NCBI GenBank assembly: GCA_007449985.2
Contig: VIIQ02000584.1
Location: 62,001-126,000 of the forward strand
Origin: Desmodesmus armatus
Taxonomy: Eukaryota > Chlorophyta > Chlorophyceae > Sphaeropleales > Scenedesmaceae
Direction of reading: 5' to 3'
Length of the DNA stretch: 64,000 bases
Shown: positions 48,033-64,000 of the stretch, one piece after another
Layout of the letters: the number at the start of each line of letters is the position of its first letter
Position numbering within the stretch: position 1 is the stretch's first letter
Notes under the pieces: generated by a model
Told to the model about the DNA's origin: nothing
Databases searched by the model: none
Seen by the model: the letters and a program-made list of their open reading frames with translations, nothing else
Program-made: the position numbers and the translations under genes

Positions 48033-51000
48033 ATGCAGACCAGCGTCCTGAAGGCCAGCAGCGTCCGCTGCGCGCCCTCTCTGCAGCGCTCCCGCCTGAG
48101 CACCATCAAGCGTGCTCCCCTGGTCATCCGTGCTGGTGCAGGTGGGTGCTTTCCTCCTGCAGTAACCTCAGCACATACCTGATCCTGCAGCTCGCCCCAC
48201 AGCAGCTGTTTGGTTACCTGTTCCCTCTGTCCTCCAGGCTGGCCTTTGGGTCCAACAGTCACCCAGATGCAGTTGCTGTGACAAACCACCTGCTGCTGCT
48301 GTCTCCTGCTGCTGCTTCATGCTTTTTCCTGCAGTGTCTGAGGTGCAGACCTTCACCACCACCGTCAGCAACGGCAATGGCAACGGCAATGGCACAGCTG
48401 CTGCCCCTATCACAGTGGAGGTCAACGTGCCCGCGGTGAGTGACGCGATATAACCTGCGCTTGGGGGGGGGGACCGGGGGTTGGATCAGGGTAGGGGATT
48501 GCATGTTGGGAGTACAGGTGATTTGCTGCAGTATCTTTCCTGCAGTGTTTTAGAAAGCATACAGGGCGTGATCCTGGGGGTGGGGGGGGGGGGTGAGATG
48601 TGCCTGCTAACTGCTTGATACACCGTGCGCTGCAACCCGTCTTGCGCACCTGCTCATCAGGATTGCTCGCATCATACCAGAGTGGCCGCAGCAGCATCTT
48701 CGCAGCTGCAACAGGGCGATTTGGACTGTTACAGTGCCTTTCGGCGAACCTGACATGTATCCTGCAAGCTGCACCCTTAATTGCATAAAGAGTTTGGCTC
48801 ATAAGGCCCTGATCCGGCTCTTGCTTTGCACTTTGTGGGTTGAGTGCTACTGTTGGCACCTGAGAGACCTTCCCGTCCGCGGGGAGGGAGACGCCTGCCG
48901 TTTTTGCTCTTGCAAGATATGCATGGCAACCTTAAGATATGCATGGCAACAGCTTGAAGGCTTGGCACAGCTGCACCTGCAGCCCTTCCTATTGCTGAAG
49001 ATGCTGACCTCCGTAATTGAGCTCAGCAGCTTCAGCAGTATGAACGGCTGCCAGTGGGGCCTGCTGCTGCTGCTGCTGCTGTCATATCGGAGAACTTGCA
49101 ACCACATGAAGCACATGTGTTCGGAGCATCGTGTGCATTTGTGCGCGTTTGAACATTCCCTGCCTACTGCTGACCCCTGCTGTGTCTTTCCTCACTCCCC
49201 CCATCCTCCCCCCTCTTCCCCTTCCGCCCCGCAGCCCACCCCCGACCTGCTGAGCCCTGCAGACGCCTACATGTACTCTGCCAAGGCTAGTGCCAAGCAG
49301 GCTGAGATGTCAATCATGAAGCCCCCTTCCCCCCTCTGCTGACGCTGCAGCCCACCCCCAACCTGCTGAGCCCCTCAGATGCCTCGATGCTGTTTCTCAA
49401 TGCATTCCCACGCTGCTACTGATCCCCTGCTGTGTCTTTTTCCGCTGTCCCCCGCCCTCCCCCCCGCCCCCCCTGGCCCTCCCCTCCCCCTCCACAGCCC
49501 ACCCCCGACCTCCTGAGCCCTGCGGACGCCTACATGTACAGTGCCAAGGCTGGAGCCAAGCAGGCTGAGATGTCCATCATGAAGACATTCACCATGGCAC
49601 TGTATGCAGGAGCATACATCGCATTCGGTGGATTCCTGGGTCTGGCAGTCGTCTCTAACTGCCCAGGTGGGTGCGGCTGGTGGCAGCTGGAAAGGAAGAT
49701 CAGGGATAGGTTTTTGCTGAGAATGTGAAATAGCAGGGCCTTACGGTTGTGTTTGTGTGGTGCCACTGTGTTGCTTGCTGTACTGGCCAGCTCCTGGTTC
49801 CCTGGGTCTGGCAGTTGTCTCTCAACTGCCCAGATGGGTCCCAGGTGCTGTGTGCTGCAGTGTGCAACACTTCACCCAAGTTTGTATGCTCAATGACGTG
49901 CTTGTCTGAGGCATTGGGTCCAGCCTTGCCCTGGGGTGGCCAATATTGCACGAGCTAGAATGCTCCAGGAATGCTTGTCTGACGGGCCATTCTGCATGCT
50001 GCTGCTGCTGCTGCTGCTGCTGCTGTCTCTTCCCCTCAGGCATCTACGGCCCCAACCCTGGTCTGGGCAAGTTGCTGTTTGCCATCCTGTTCCCTGTGGG
50101 CCTGACAATGAACACACTGCACGGCACAGGTGCGGTAGGGGGAGATATTTTGGGGGGGGGGGGGGAGTGTGGCTCAGGAGTTTGATGAGAGCGTGGAAGG
50201 GTGGCATGCACTGGCAGCTGCGGATGTTGTGTGTGTGTGGGGGGGGGGGGCAAAATGTGAACATTACACAGCGACAGGTGATCGCACACGAGTGCCTTTC
50301 TGAATCTACAGCACAGAGGATCCAAGCACAACAATGAACGCATTTGTGTGTTTCTGCCCTTTCCGTCCATCTCCCAGAGCTGTTCACCGGCAACACCATG
50401 AAGCTGCCCGCTGCCATCTATGAGGGCAAGTCCACCTTTGGCAAGCTGTGCCACAACTGGTTCTGGAGCTACCTGGGCAACTTTGTGGGCTCACTGGCTC
50501 TGGTGTGGCTGGTGGTGCAGTCCGGTGTGCTGGCCAACTGCACTGGCTATGCCATCAAGACTGCTATGGCCAAGGGAACACTGCCATGGGCACAGGTGGG
50601 TGGGGGTGCAGGGGATGGCCACCGACGTATGTTGACAGCAGATAGTGCGCAAGAGGGTGGCTGTGCTTGTGTGCAGGGAAGGGTGGTTGTGCACAGGGGA
50701 GGCGGGAGTGAGGGAGGTTTGGGTGTATGTGTGTGTGTGGGGGGGGGGGGGTGGAGTGGGAGGGCAAAGGAGGTTGTGTGTCTGGCTGAGTGGCTGCACT
50801 GGCTATGCTATCAAGACAGCCATGGCCAAGGGGGAACACAGGAGGGGTCTTGGTGTGTGAGGGGCACTGTGGTCTTGTAGGATGCCACCAAAGGCGCATG
50901 CAGCAGGCCACACTGCCTCTCACCCCCTGGGCCCCTCCTGCTCCTGGCACACACCAGGGAATCAATGCATGTGTCAAGCATGTGTACCATTTTGTTCCTT

Positions 51001-54000
51001 TGCATTATCTTTTGGTGGTGATGGGGAGGGGGGGGGGGCGGGGCGCTGGAGCTCTGCAGCCAGCTTGAACATGCGCAGCAGATGGTGTGGGTTGGGCACT
51101 GCTGTTGCCGGGGGTCAAGTAGGATATCGGATATAAGTAGGGTAATCATGTTGCCGGGGCCCTATGAAGGCAGTGGCGCCGACTGCACAATCAAAGATGC
51201 AGCCAGCCTCAGTGCTTGTACTTTCACCAGAATGCATCAGCCTCCACAGCGCAGCAGGGTATGCATCTTGCATGGGTTGGGGTTGTTCTTTTCGAGGAGG
51301 GGGGGGTACAAGGGGGGAGGCCAGTCCCTGCGGCTTGCTCACAGCAGGTGAGTGGCGGCAGCTGTGTGCATGGTAGCAGAGGCTGGTGTCTGGTCTGATT
51401 GTGTGGAAGGCAGTGATGGATGGTGGCTTCTGGTGGAATGCAGCCAACCTTCACTGCTTGTCACCCCATCCGGACCCGTCCACCTGAAGCACACAGCAGG
51501 GTATGCGCCATACATGCTGGTGGTGGTATTCTTAGGGGGGGGGCTCTGGGCTGCAGCCGCTGCGGCTTGCTCACAGCAGGTGAGTGGTAGCAGGTGTTGC
51601 ATCATTGAGGTGTGGTCTGGTCAGGTGGAAGGCAGTGCGGGATGGTTGCTTTGGGAAGACTGCAGCCATCCCTGCACTGCTTGTCACCCCATCCGGACCC
51701 CTCAGCCTGAAGAACACAGCAAGGTATCCGTCGTTCATGGTGGTGGTGTCTTAATTTGTTTTTGTTTGGGAGGGGGGGCTCTGGGCTGCAGCCCCTGCGG
51801 CTTGCTCATGGCAAATCTGCGTGGCAGCTGTGTTTGGGTAGCAGAGGGTGAGGTTGTGCTGGCAGACAGGCAGTGGGGGCCGGGGCGCTAATAGCAAGCG
51901 TGCAGTTGACCCCACTGCGTTGTCACCCCACCAGGACCTCGCTAACCTCAAGCACATGGCAGGGGTTGCTGTTCTAAGGGCGGGGGAGGGGGGATCGGGT
52001 GTGTTTCCGAACTCTTTTAGCCAAAGGAGGGGCAAATGTGGCTTGATCGTAGCTACTGTGTGCGGTGTTGAGCCTATGTGGCATGGCTGCGGAGCTTTTG
52101 TGTTGGTGCGTGGCCAGTCCAGTTGACCCAACTGTTGCCTTGGCCACACATCAGCAAGACGTTCCCCAGCTGGGCACTTTGGTGCATCTTGACTGGTGTG
52201 GCAGGGGGTGAAGCGAAGTGTGGCAGGCCAGGGGCCCCCAAGCAGTGCCACTCCCCCCCCCCCCAGCAACCCTGAGCTGATGTTGTATGGAGGACATGTC
52301 TATAGCACAGCTGGTACAGCATCGGGCGAGGGTATTGCAGTGCTGCTACCGCTTCCACGGTCCCTTGAATCTTGGTACCCTTGCAGTTGGTACGCGGGGT
52401 TCAAGGGGCTGTGTGACTGGTGGCGGCGCTTGCTCGAAATTGCCTTGACCCCTTTCCACAGGAACCCTCAGCTGATGTGGTAGGGAGGACATGTCAATAG
52501 CAAAGATGGCACAGCACTGGGCGAGGGTACTGCAGTGCTGCTGCCGCTTCCTCGGTCCCTTGAACAACTTGCACTTGAGCTCTGTGCGCGGTGTTCAAGG
52601 GGCTGTGTGATTGGTGGCGGCCCTTGCTCAGAATGTCCTCGACCCCCCTTCCCCAGGGACCCTCAGCTGATGTTGTATGGAGGACATGTCAATAGTACAG
52701 CTAGTACAGCATTGGGCGAGGGTACAGCAGTGCTGCTGCCGCTCCCTCGGTCCCTTGAATCTTGGTACCCTTGCAGTTGGTACGCGGGGTTCAAGGGGCT
52801 GTGTGACTGGTGGCGGCGCTTGCTCGAAATTGCCTTGACCCCTTTCCACAGGAACCCTCAGCTGATGTGGTAGGGAGGACATGTCAATAGCAAAGATGGC
52901 ACAGCACTGGGCGAGGGTACTGCAGTGCTGCTGCCGCTTCCTCGGTCCCTTGAACAACTTGCACTTGAGCTCTGTGCGCGGTGTTCAAGGGGCTGTGTGA
53001 TTGGTGGCGGCCCTTGCTCAGAATGTCCTCGACCCCCCTTCCCCAGGGACCCTCAGCTGATGTTGTATGGAGGACATGTCAATAGTACAGCTAGTACAGC
53101 ATTGGGCGAGGGTACAGCAGTGCTGCTGCCGCTCCCTCGGTCCCTTGAATCTTGGTACCCTTGCAGTTGGTACGCGGGGTTCAAGGGGCTGTGTGACTGG
53201 TGGCGGCGCTTGCTCGAAATTGCCTTGACCCCTTTCCACAGGAACCCTCAGCTGATGTGGTAGGGAGGACATGTCAATAGCAAAGATGGCACAGCACTGG
53301 GCGAGGGTACTGCAGTGCTGCTGCCGCTTCCTCGGTCCCTTGAACAACTTGCACTTGAGCTCTGTGCGCGGTGTTCAAGGGGCTGTGTGATTGGTGGCGG
53401 CCCTTGCTCAGAATGTCCTCGACCCCCCTTCCCCAGGGACCCTCAGCTGATGTGGTAGGGAGGACATGTCAATAGTACAGCTGGTACAGCATTGGGCGAG
53501 GGTACAGCAGTGCTGCTGCCGCTCCCTCGGTCCCTTGAATCTTGGTACCCTTGCAGTTGGTACGCGGGGTTCAAGAGGCTGTGTGACTGGTGGCGGCCCT
53601 TGCCCGAAGTTGCCTCGACCCCCCTCCACAGGAACCCTCAGCTGATGTGGTAGGGAGGACATGTCAATAGCTGTTTAGCTAGTACAGCATCGGGTTAGGA
53701 TACTGCAGTGCTGCTGCCGCTCCGTCGGTCCCTTAGACAGGTCGAGCTTGTTGTCAGTGCGACGTGTCCAAGGGGCTGTGTGACTGGTGGCGGCGCTTGC
53801 CCGAGATTGCCTCGGCCGCTGTGACCAATGCGGGATAACTCATGGGGTTTATGACGCTGCCCTGGAAGCACTCCCGGAGTGGATAGACTGTAGCATGGCA
53901 AGATTTGCAGTGGCTCCTGGCCCACTGGATTTCAATTGAGTTGCAACACCAAGTGAATAGGGTTCAGCACCTCCGACACACAACAAGGTGTCGCATCTTC

Positions 54001-55035
54001 AAGCATGCGCGTCCCCCCCCCCCCCATCTTGACATGTGGTGTGGCAATTGCAATCATACATGCCCCCCACCCCCTCCCCTCTCGCTGCCCCCATTTCAGT
54101 ATTTGTTTGCAACCAAGTGCAAGTCCATGTGCTCCTCATCACATCAATCTTAAGTCACTGCCCGTGTATCCCTCCCCCCCCCCCTCTCCTGCAGGCCTTC
54201 CTGCGTGCCGTGATGGCCAACTGGCTGGTGTGTGTTGCTGTGTGGAACGCTGGTGCCGCCTCATCCCTGCCCGGCAAGGTGCTGGGCATCTGGCCACCCA
54301 TCTCTGCATTCGTGGCCATTGGCCTGGAGCACAGCGTGGCTAACATGTGAGTGGGGTTGTTTTGTCTGGAAGGCTGGGCTGTGTGGGTGTGATCATGTGT
54401 TGGTCAGGTCGTGTGTGGCTGAGCAGTAACTTGGAAGCTGGCGCCGCCGCACCTGCTGCCTGGCTCAGTTTGTAACTTCAAACCTGGCCGCCAGCATGCA
54501 ATGGAAGGGGCTGAAGCACTGGTGAGGTGATCCCTTTGACATGTTGTGACGATTACGTGCTGCTGCTGCTGTGCTGTGTTCCTTTTGCAGGTTCCTGATC
54601 CCCCTGGGTATCGCCCTGGGTGCTGAGCTGACCTTCGGCCAGTTCATCACACAGAACCTGATCCCTGTCACCCTGGGTAACATCGTGGGAGGACTCGTGT
54701 TCATGTGAGAAATGCTGACTGCTGCTGACCCGGCTGCCAGGGCTGTGTGTACAGATCTGGTCATGATCTCGAACCGTTCTTTGCAAGAAGTGTTAATCGG
54801 CTGGCATGTATTGCAGCTGCCCAAAAGTAGCACTGAGACGGTTGCAGCAGACCGCCTGGATCCACCTGCTACAGCAACGCAATGCTTGCACGTTTGCTGA
54901 AAGATGGTGTGTCGTTGACAGCGATAACTCACGCTGTATCTCATTGTTGCTGTTTGTTTTTTTTCCCACAGGGGCACTGCCAGCGGCTACTTCTACGGTA
55001 GCCTGGGCAAGAAGAAGGAGGCAAAAACCGCCTAA
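48033..55035 (+). CDS. LCIA: LCIA/NAR1-type formate-nitrite family channel, chloroplast bicarbonate channel
   Basis: Exons: 48033-48141, 48335-48435, 49498-49666, 50040-50129, 50378-50595, 54195-54346, 54591-54704 and 54972-55035. The frame is continuous, 338 residues (Chlamydomonas LCIA 336). Residues 1-70 form a transit peptide and a SNGNGNGNG linker as in LCIA. The formate/nitrite transporter fold follows with about six membrane segments: GAYIAFGGFLGLAV, LLFAILFPVGL, ELFTGNTMKLP, NFVGSLALVWLVV, ANWLVCVAVW, ISAFVAIGLEHSVANM, IPVTLGNIVGGLVFM. The family's conserved His is in GLEHSVANM. It ends in the basic GSLGKKKEAKTA. In Chlamydomonas LCIA sits in the chloroplast envelope and admits bicarbonate in low CO2. 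A nitrite-carrying NAR1.1-like role cannot be excluded. Intron 5 is 3.6 kb of tandem repeats. Confidence 0.85.
49225..49395. repeat. Two echoes of LCIA exon 3 start
   Basis: Partial copies of the acceptor and first codons of exon 3 precede it: 49235-49321 (PTPDLLSPADAYMYSAKA through MSIMK, then a stop soon after) and 49351-49391 (PTPNLLSPSDAS). Both have CAG|CCC acceptors. Their use would truncate the protein. Confidence 0.85.
49798..49833. repeat. Echo of LCIA exon 3 end
   Basis: CCTGGGTCTGGCAGTTGTCT and the following CAACTGCCCAG repeat the last codons (LGLAVVSNCP) of exon 3 in intron 3. The donor is altered (AGATGGGT). Confidence 0.8.
50797..50837. repeat. Echo of LCIA exon 5 end
   Basis: It repeats CTGYAIKTAMAKG coding from exon 5 in intron 5, with silent and near-silent changes. 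Confidence 0.8.
51190..51960. repeat. Four diverged ~240-bp tandem repeats in LCIA intron 5
   Basis: Units begin near 51197, 51440, 51661 and 51895. They share GCAGCC, TGCTTGTCACCCCATCCGGA-like, CAGCAGGGTATGC and CTGCGGCTTGCTCACAGCAG stretches plus a poly-G block. No coding is seen. Confidence 0.75.
52262..53830. repeat. Eight ~195-bp half-units, higher-order 390-bp tandem array in LCIA intron 5
   Basis: Starts lie at about 52266, 52462, 52656, 52852, 53046, 53242, 53436 and 53632, each beginning AG|GNACCCTCAGCTGATG after a pyrimidine run. Two half-unit types alternate, making a 390-bp unit whose central copies (for example 52463-52852 and 52853-53242) look identical base for base. The open frames across it are by-products of the repeat. 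Confidence 0.9.
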
Positions 55036-55836
55036 ACCCTGGACAACATAACGACCGCATGAACCCTGGATCAGCAAGCCAGCCTGCGCGTAGTAATGCA
55101 ACCTAAACCCTGCAGCAGCAGCTGCAGCGGCAGGGGCACTTTGAGCGGTTGTCACACAACAGAGAGAGTGTTGATAGAGGGGAGCGAAAGCAAGCATTGC
55201 CAACATCCAAGTGGCAACGAGTTTTCAACCGCAGAGGCGGCTGGCAGGTTGTTCTGGGTTTTGGCGGGCTGAAATGTGTGAATGACAGGAGCGGCTTGGG
55301 TGTGGTAGGGCGCATCAATATGGTGTAGCGGGGACAATCCCCGGCTTGAGCCCTGTGCCCCCAGTTTTGTCGAGAGGTGGCAGCCTGTGTATTCACTTCT
55401 GCTGCTGCCGTCCCAGATTATGGGCGGTAGTGTGTGTGAGGGGTCGAGTCTGGTGCAGCTATATATTGCTGGGGGCTGCATGTACATTTTGGTGCTGTGA
55501 GGGCTGTGCATGTGCTGTCTGTCTGTCAGTGTCTGTGAGTGGAGTGCCCTGTCTCTATACGTGCACAGGGTGTTGGCCTGTGTCGTATCTCGTGGCACCT
55601 CTGGTGCAGGGGCCTCCTCCTTTTTGTATGTGAGTTTGCATGGCCACCTTTTCCACACAGATGGCGCCAACCCGAGAAGAGAAGAGAAAGTATGAATTCA
55701 CCTGGGTTGGGTTGTGCTTGGGTCGCCTGTGGTCTGTGGCTGTTTGCCGCTGCTGCTGCAGCGGCCGGCTTGCTGCTTCAGGCATGAGTGTGGCCCATTG
55801 GGTCAGGCATTCTTGCCTGTGCGGCATGTACAGATT

Positions 55837-55841
55837 TGTAA
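55837..55841 (+). terminator. Candidate LCIA poly(A) signal (TGTAA)
   Basis: TGTAA is the usual green-algal polyadenylation signal. This occurrence lies about 800 bases beyond the LCIA stop on the sense strand. Placement is by motif only. Confidence 0.35.
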
Positions 55842-57457
55842 CAATAGTCTGAAACATACAGGCTACATTGGGTCATTCAAAGGCAGCCATTGAGTTAACT
55901 GTCACTGGCCAATTTGTGCTGATCAACAGCACGCATGATTGATGAGGCTGAAGAAGAGTTGCAGGAGAGATACAAGCACAGCAGGAGTCCTAGTAGCGGG
56001 CTGAGCAGGGTATGGCAGAGTGATGCCTGTCAAGACAATCAATAGCAACTTTGATTGTAATGGTACTTCACAGTAGCATTACAGACAGCGGCTGTCGACA
56101 CAATGAGCTGCGCACAGCACAGTGTACTCCTTCACAGGTAACAGGAGAAGCACACAATGCACTGCAGGCAGCAACTATGAAACACAACAACTCGGTCTGA
56201 CAGCATCTAGCAGTGCACAGTGGCGTCCAAAAGGTTTTAGGGATGCTGCACTTGCCAAGCAGTGTGGATGCGCTCAGCACCTAGTGTGACTGCCTGTACA
56301 ATGTTGATGCATCGCTTCATTCACAAGGCTAGTGTTCGCGAAACCCTGACAGCCGTCATCACTGCTGATCAGCTGTAGCATCACAAAGTCATCACTGCTG
56401 ATCAGCTCTAGCATCACAACTAGACGATTTGCAGTGTGAGAGCCCTGGGTGCTGCAGCTGCACACATGTTCTGAGGTAAATGCTGTGTTTGCAGCTTATG
56501 TTATAGTAAGATTGCAGAGGCTGAAGCTGTTTGCAGCTTAGTGCCCGGTACTGGCAGGCAACCTGTCAGCTTTCATCATTCCATTTGACCCCAGAGTGTG
56601 GCATACGTCAGGTGATAGGCCCTGTGGGCTCCATCATGACATCGCTCGCTGGGTGGTGAGCTGGCTAGAGAGCGATGTTTCAACACAGCTTTGTCCCCAA
56701 AAAGCTGTACTGTACTCTACTTCGTCCCAGCAAATCCCACCATAATCTTGCCCTATCTTTTCATATTCCTCCACATGCCTGCCCATCCCTCAGTTACACA
56801 AACCAAAACAGCCTGGAGGCAGCTGCTCTGCCACCACCCACAGCTCCTGCTGCAGGTGGCTAAACAAACAACCACCCCTCCTGCACAACAGCAGAACACC
56901 AACACCAGCTGCTGCTACTGCTGCCACCTCCAAAGGGTCTGTGCAGGGCATAACTGAGGCGCACGATCCAGCCAACACACCAACAGCTGATGACAACACC
57001 ACCAAGAGCACGAGGCTACAGTGGCTGTCAAGCTGCCGTCGCCAGCTGCTGCTGCTGCACGTGCTGCTGCAACTGCTTACTCTGCGTGCTGGGGGATCTG
57101 CACACAACAGCACAGGAAAAAACCAAGGAGGGAGTCAGTAAAAAGAAAGTCAGTGTCATGTACGCCAGTGTCACACAGCTTACCCTGGCTTACGTCTGCC
57201 ATGCAACCGCTTTCATGTTGAGTATCACGTGAAGATAGAACAGAAGGAGGTGTCTTCTTGTGAGGAATGGGACAACAACTCAAGGGACAACGTGAGGTCT
57301 ACTGCAGGCAAGAGCAAGGTATGCAGCTCCTTCCGAATTCCCTCTTGTTGCCAGAAGCGCATTTTCAGCTGCTTTTCTACAGGACGCTGCACACCTCCCA
57401 CAAGGAGTTCCTCCTGCCGTCCCCCCCACCCACAAAAGCAGACCCCACCACCGTCTG

Positions 57458-57506
57458 TCTCACCTGGCAGATGCGTGCGGCTGTGTGGAACAGCCGGCCA
57501 GCATCC
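57458..57506. repeat. Echo of RPL10 exon 6 end
   Basis: It repeats the last codons and donor (GQLFHTAARICQ region) of exon 6 in the following intron, with a few substitutions. Confidence 0.8.
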
Positions 57507-57734
57507 CCACATAAGCCTCTCTCTGAGACATGTCTTGCACTCAACCCAACCCACCTTTCAACCATCCCCACACTACTCCAAGCCTTATCCAACTGCTCCA
57601 GCCCTCCTCCAGCCTCCCCCCTCTCATCTCAAACACCCCCTACGTTCCACCCCGATTGCTCTCCAGACATTCACCCTGCCTTCTGCCCCACCCACCAAAC
57701 AGAAAACCCATTGCAAAAGGATTCACGGTCTCAC

Positions 57735-62284
<4,550 letters not shown>

Positions 62285-63731
62285 CTTGGCCCGTTGCCTT
62301 TAAGACTGCACGTTCCGCGAGAAGAGACCGATCCAAGGAGCCTGGGAGCGATATGCGCACAGCAAACTTGGTGGCTAAGCCCTGAGACGCGAGGCAAGAA
62401 CGAATGCGAACAGGAAGGCTTGTGAACACCCACAAGACGTTTATGAGTCCATGCAAGTACATTGTGGTTTTACGTCTCCATGCAGCTTTGTCACACCGTC
62501 ATCAACCATTGCCAACCTCCTCTTCTTTGTCAATCCAGGCTGTAGCTTGCATCAGTTGGTATGCATTGCTGGTGCAAGCTTGTCGATGTTCTGAATGTGC
62601 ATCCAGCCTCCTTTGTGTTGGCCACACTCCATGGAGCTGGCCACTACTGAATCCCCCCCCCCCCCTCCCCCCCTCCAGCCATACTGCCATGCTCCAAAAA
62701 GGGAGCAGGGCACCGGGCACGTGACCAAGCGCACTTTAGCATACACACTGCACACGTGCTGGCACGTAACCAGCCATGCTGTAAGCTCGGCACGTCACCT
62801 GACAATGGGTGGGGTGGGGCCATTGCCCATGATACCGCTGGTCCCACCCATCCTTGCCAAGCACAAGACAGAAGTACACGGAGTCCTTCACCAGCATACA
62901 TTGCTGCTTGATTGAATTGGTTGTTGTTGAACTGGTTCATGCGATGCAGCAGCTGCAAGGCGACTTGGGCCTTCAAATGCGCTCAGCTCATGCTGGTTGA
63001 GGTGGGGGGGTGATGGGGGTGCCCTCACAGCATGGGGAGCAGCAGGCATGACCTCTTCAGGGTGCTGCTTTGTGTTCTTGTTTGCAAACGCGGACTTGTG
63101 TAGCAGCATGTAGCAGCTGTTTTACAGGACACAGGCTGCATGCTTTGCTGGTGATTGCAAGGGACAACAGTTGCACCCGCAGGGGGGGGGGGGGGCAGGA
63201 GGGGGAATGGGGGCTGCACGCCAGGGAGGGGGGGGGGGGCTGCGCGCCAGGAGGAGGGGGAGGGGGGCCTGCGCGCCAGGAGGGGGGGCGGGCATTGCTG
63301 CAGCTAGTGGTGGATGGTTGTTGAAGACTCAGTCCTAGCAGCTGTTGATGGGCGACCTATCAATCAAAAACCAATGAGCGGCAGGCATGACCTGTACACA
63401 GCTGCAGGTGCAACATGTACAGTTGCAAGACGCAATCAGTCTGCAGGCTGCTTGTACAGCAGCTGACAGGAAAGCTGGCACTAGCAGCAGATACAGCAAA
63501 GGCTATGCACAAACCTTTGGCTGAAAACTGCTTGTACGGCGCGCACAGAACGCATAACTCTGCTCAAGCTCTTGTCGAATTGGAGCAGCGAAGGTGACTG
63601 CCACCCCTGTTTGAGCGGCGTCCAGTGAGCATACAGATAACATAGAAAGACAAGGCGATACAAACACACCCCTACAAAGACCCGCACACCAAGACCATAC
63701 AAAGCGTCCCGCCATGCAGGCCAGCCCTTAC
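62285..63731. other. RPL10 upstream region, no gene recognised
   Basis: It contains the RPL10 promoter and 5' region. A G-rich tandem repeat at 63180-63295 is built on CTGCGCGCCAGGAGG with long G runs. Other open frames lack support. Confidence 0.5.
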
Positions 63732-63835
63732 AGGTTCTTGCCCCTGTACCGTGGCATGCCACTCGGCATCAGGTTCAACTGCTGCCGCCGCTGCTGCTGC
63801 TCCCCCGCTTCACTGCTGCCATCAGCCGCCGCCGC

Positions 63836-63867
<32 letters not shown>

Positions 63868-63991
63868 ACTTCGCCGCCTCCTTATCATAGTACACCAGCT
63901 CCGACAGACGGTCCAGCGCCATTACGTAATCTTCCCGCTCTTTTTTGAATGCTGCTGCTGCGTCTGCGTCGTAGGGTTTGACTTTGACCAT
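63732..63991 (-). CDS. 5' exon of an unrecognised gene
   Basis: The exon begins ATG (MVKVKPYDADAAAAFKKERE) and continues through LDRLSELVYYDKEAAKS, a long Ala run coded by CAG-type repeats and a Gln/Arg-rich segment to MPRYRGKN. It ends at a good donor, AACCT|GTAAGG (63732). The opening ~45 residues look like a genuine charged helical domain, but I do not recognise the family. Downstream exons were not identified below 63731; candidate frames there lack matching phase and features. The start is supported by the open frame and the donor only. Confidence 0.5.
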
Positions 63992-64000
63992 GGTGATGAG

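Larger units (their letters stand above)
55036..57734. other. Convergent 3' regions of LCIA and RPL10
   Basis: It holds the LCIA 3' untranslated region and the unresolved end of the RPL10 gene. A two-copy 34-bp repeat (TCATCACTGCTGATCAGCT) lies at 56356-56420. GTAAGATTGCAGAGGCTGAAGC-type sequence at 56508-56530 resembles 10628-10650. No additional gene recognised. Confidence 0.5.

Noticed and set aside
52346..53662. Repeated open frames on both strands giving identical ~110-residue peptides
   Set aside because: They lie in a tandem intron array of LCIA, and their identity simply reflects the 390-bp repeat. No start context, domain or splice support.

Overview
The window is nuclear DNA of a green alga, most likely a chlorophyte with a Chlamydomonas-type CO2-concentrating mechanism (CCM). 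The genes are intron-rich and carry many CAG/CTG tracts coding Gln, Ser or Ala runs. The CCM-specific families LCIA and LCIB are both present, and a Replitron-like transposon sits in one intron. Every gene was rebuilt by hand from splice junctions, requiring GT/AG sites, matching codon phase and family motifs. Exon coordinates are given in each entry.

Layout. (1) 0-17 kb, minus strand: two tandem paralogues of a persulfide dioxygenase (ETHE1 family), copy A at 1047-9913 and copy B at 12265-16663, with the same exon structure. Intron 5 of each copy took different insertions after the duplication, so each copy serves as the empty site for the other. Copy A carries a 2.5-kb Replitron-like element encoding a spliced HUH/Rep protein, and a 2.8-kb pair of TGTAG...CTACA elements. 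Copy B carries a 1,021-bp pogo/Tigger-like element with 27-bp inverted repeats and a TA duplication. (2) 17.5-25.6 kb, minus: a Dbp8/DDX49-type DEAD-box RNA helicase, probably for 18S rRNA maturation. (3) 28.8-39.0 kb, minus: a predicted ~1,900-residue protein joining disordered regions, ankyrin repeats and a MAP3K-type kinase domain. (4) 41.4-55.0 kb: a divergent pair of CCM genes, an LCIB-family beta-carbonic-anhydrase-like gene (minus) and an LCIA/NAR1-type formate/nitrite-family channel (plus), with 3.4 kb between their start codons. LCIA would bring bicarbonate into the stroma and LCIB would recapture CO2 there. (5) 57.7-62.3 kb, minus: 60S ribosomal protein uL16 (RPL10). (6) 63.7-64.0 kb, minus: the 5' exon of an unrecognised gene that runs out of the window or has its remaining exons below.

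Two themes run through the whole window. First, nearly every gene carries partial copies ('echoes') of an exon end plus its splice site in the adjacent intron, which looks like intron growth by tandem duplication across splice boundaries. Second, conserved exons are repeatedly short by one base in a G or C run (ETHE1-B twice, DDX49 twice, RPL10 twice, the kinase gene once). Because this hits a highly conserved ribosomal protein, consensus error is the simplest explanation, and calling ETHE1-B a pseudogene would be premature.
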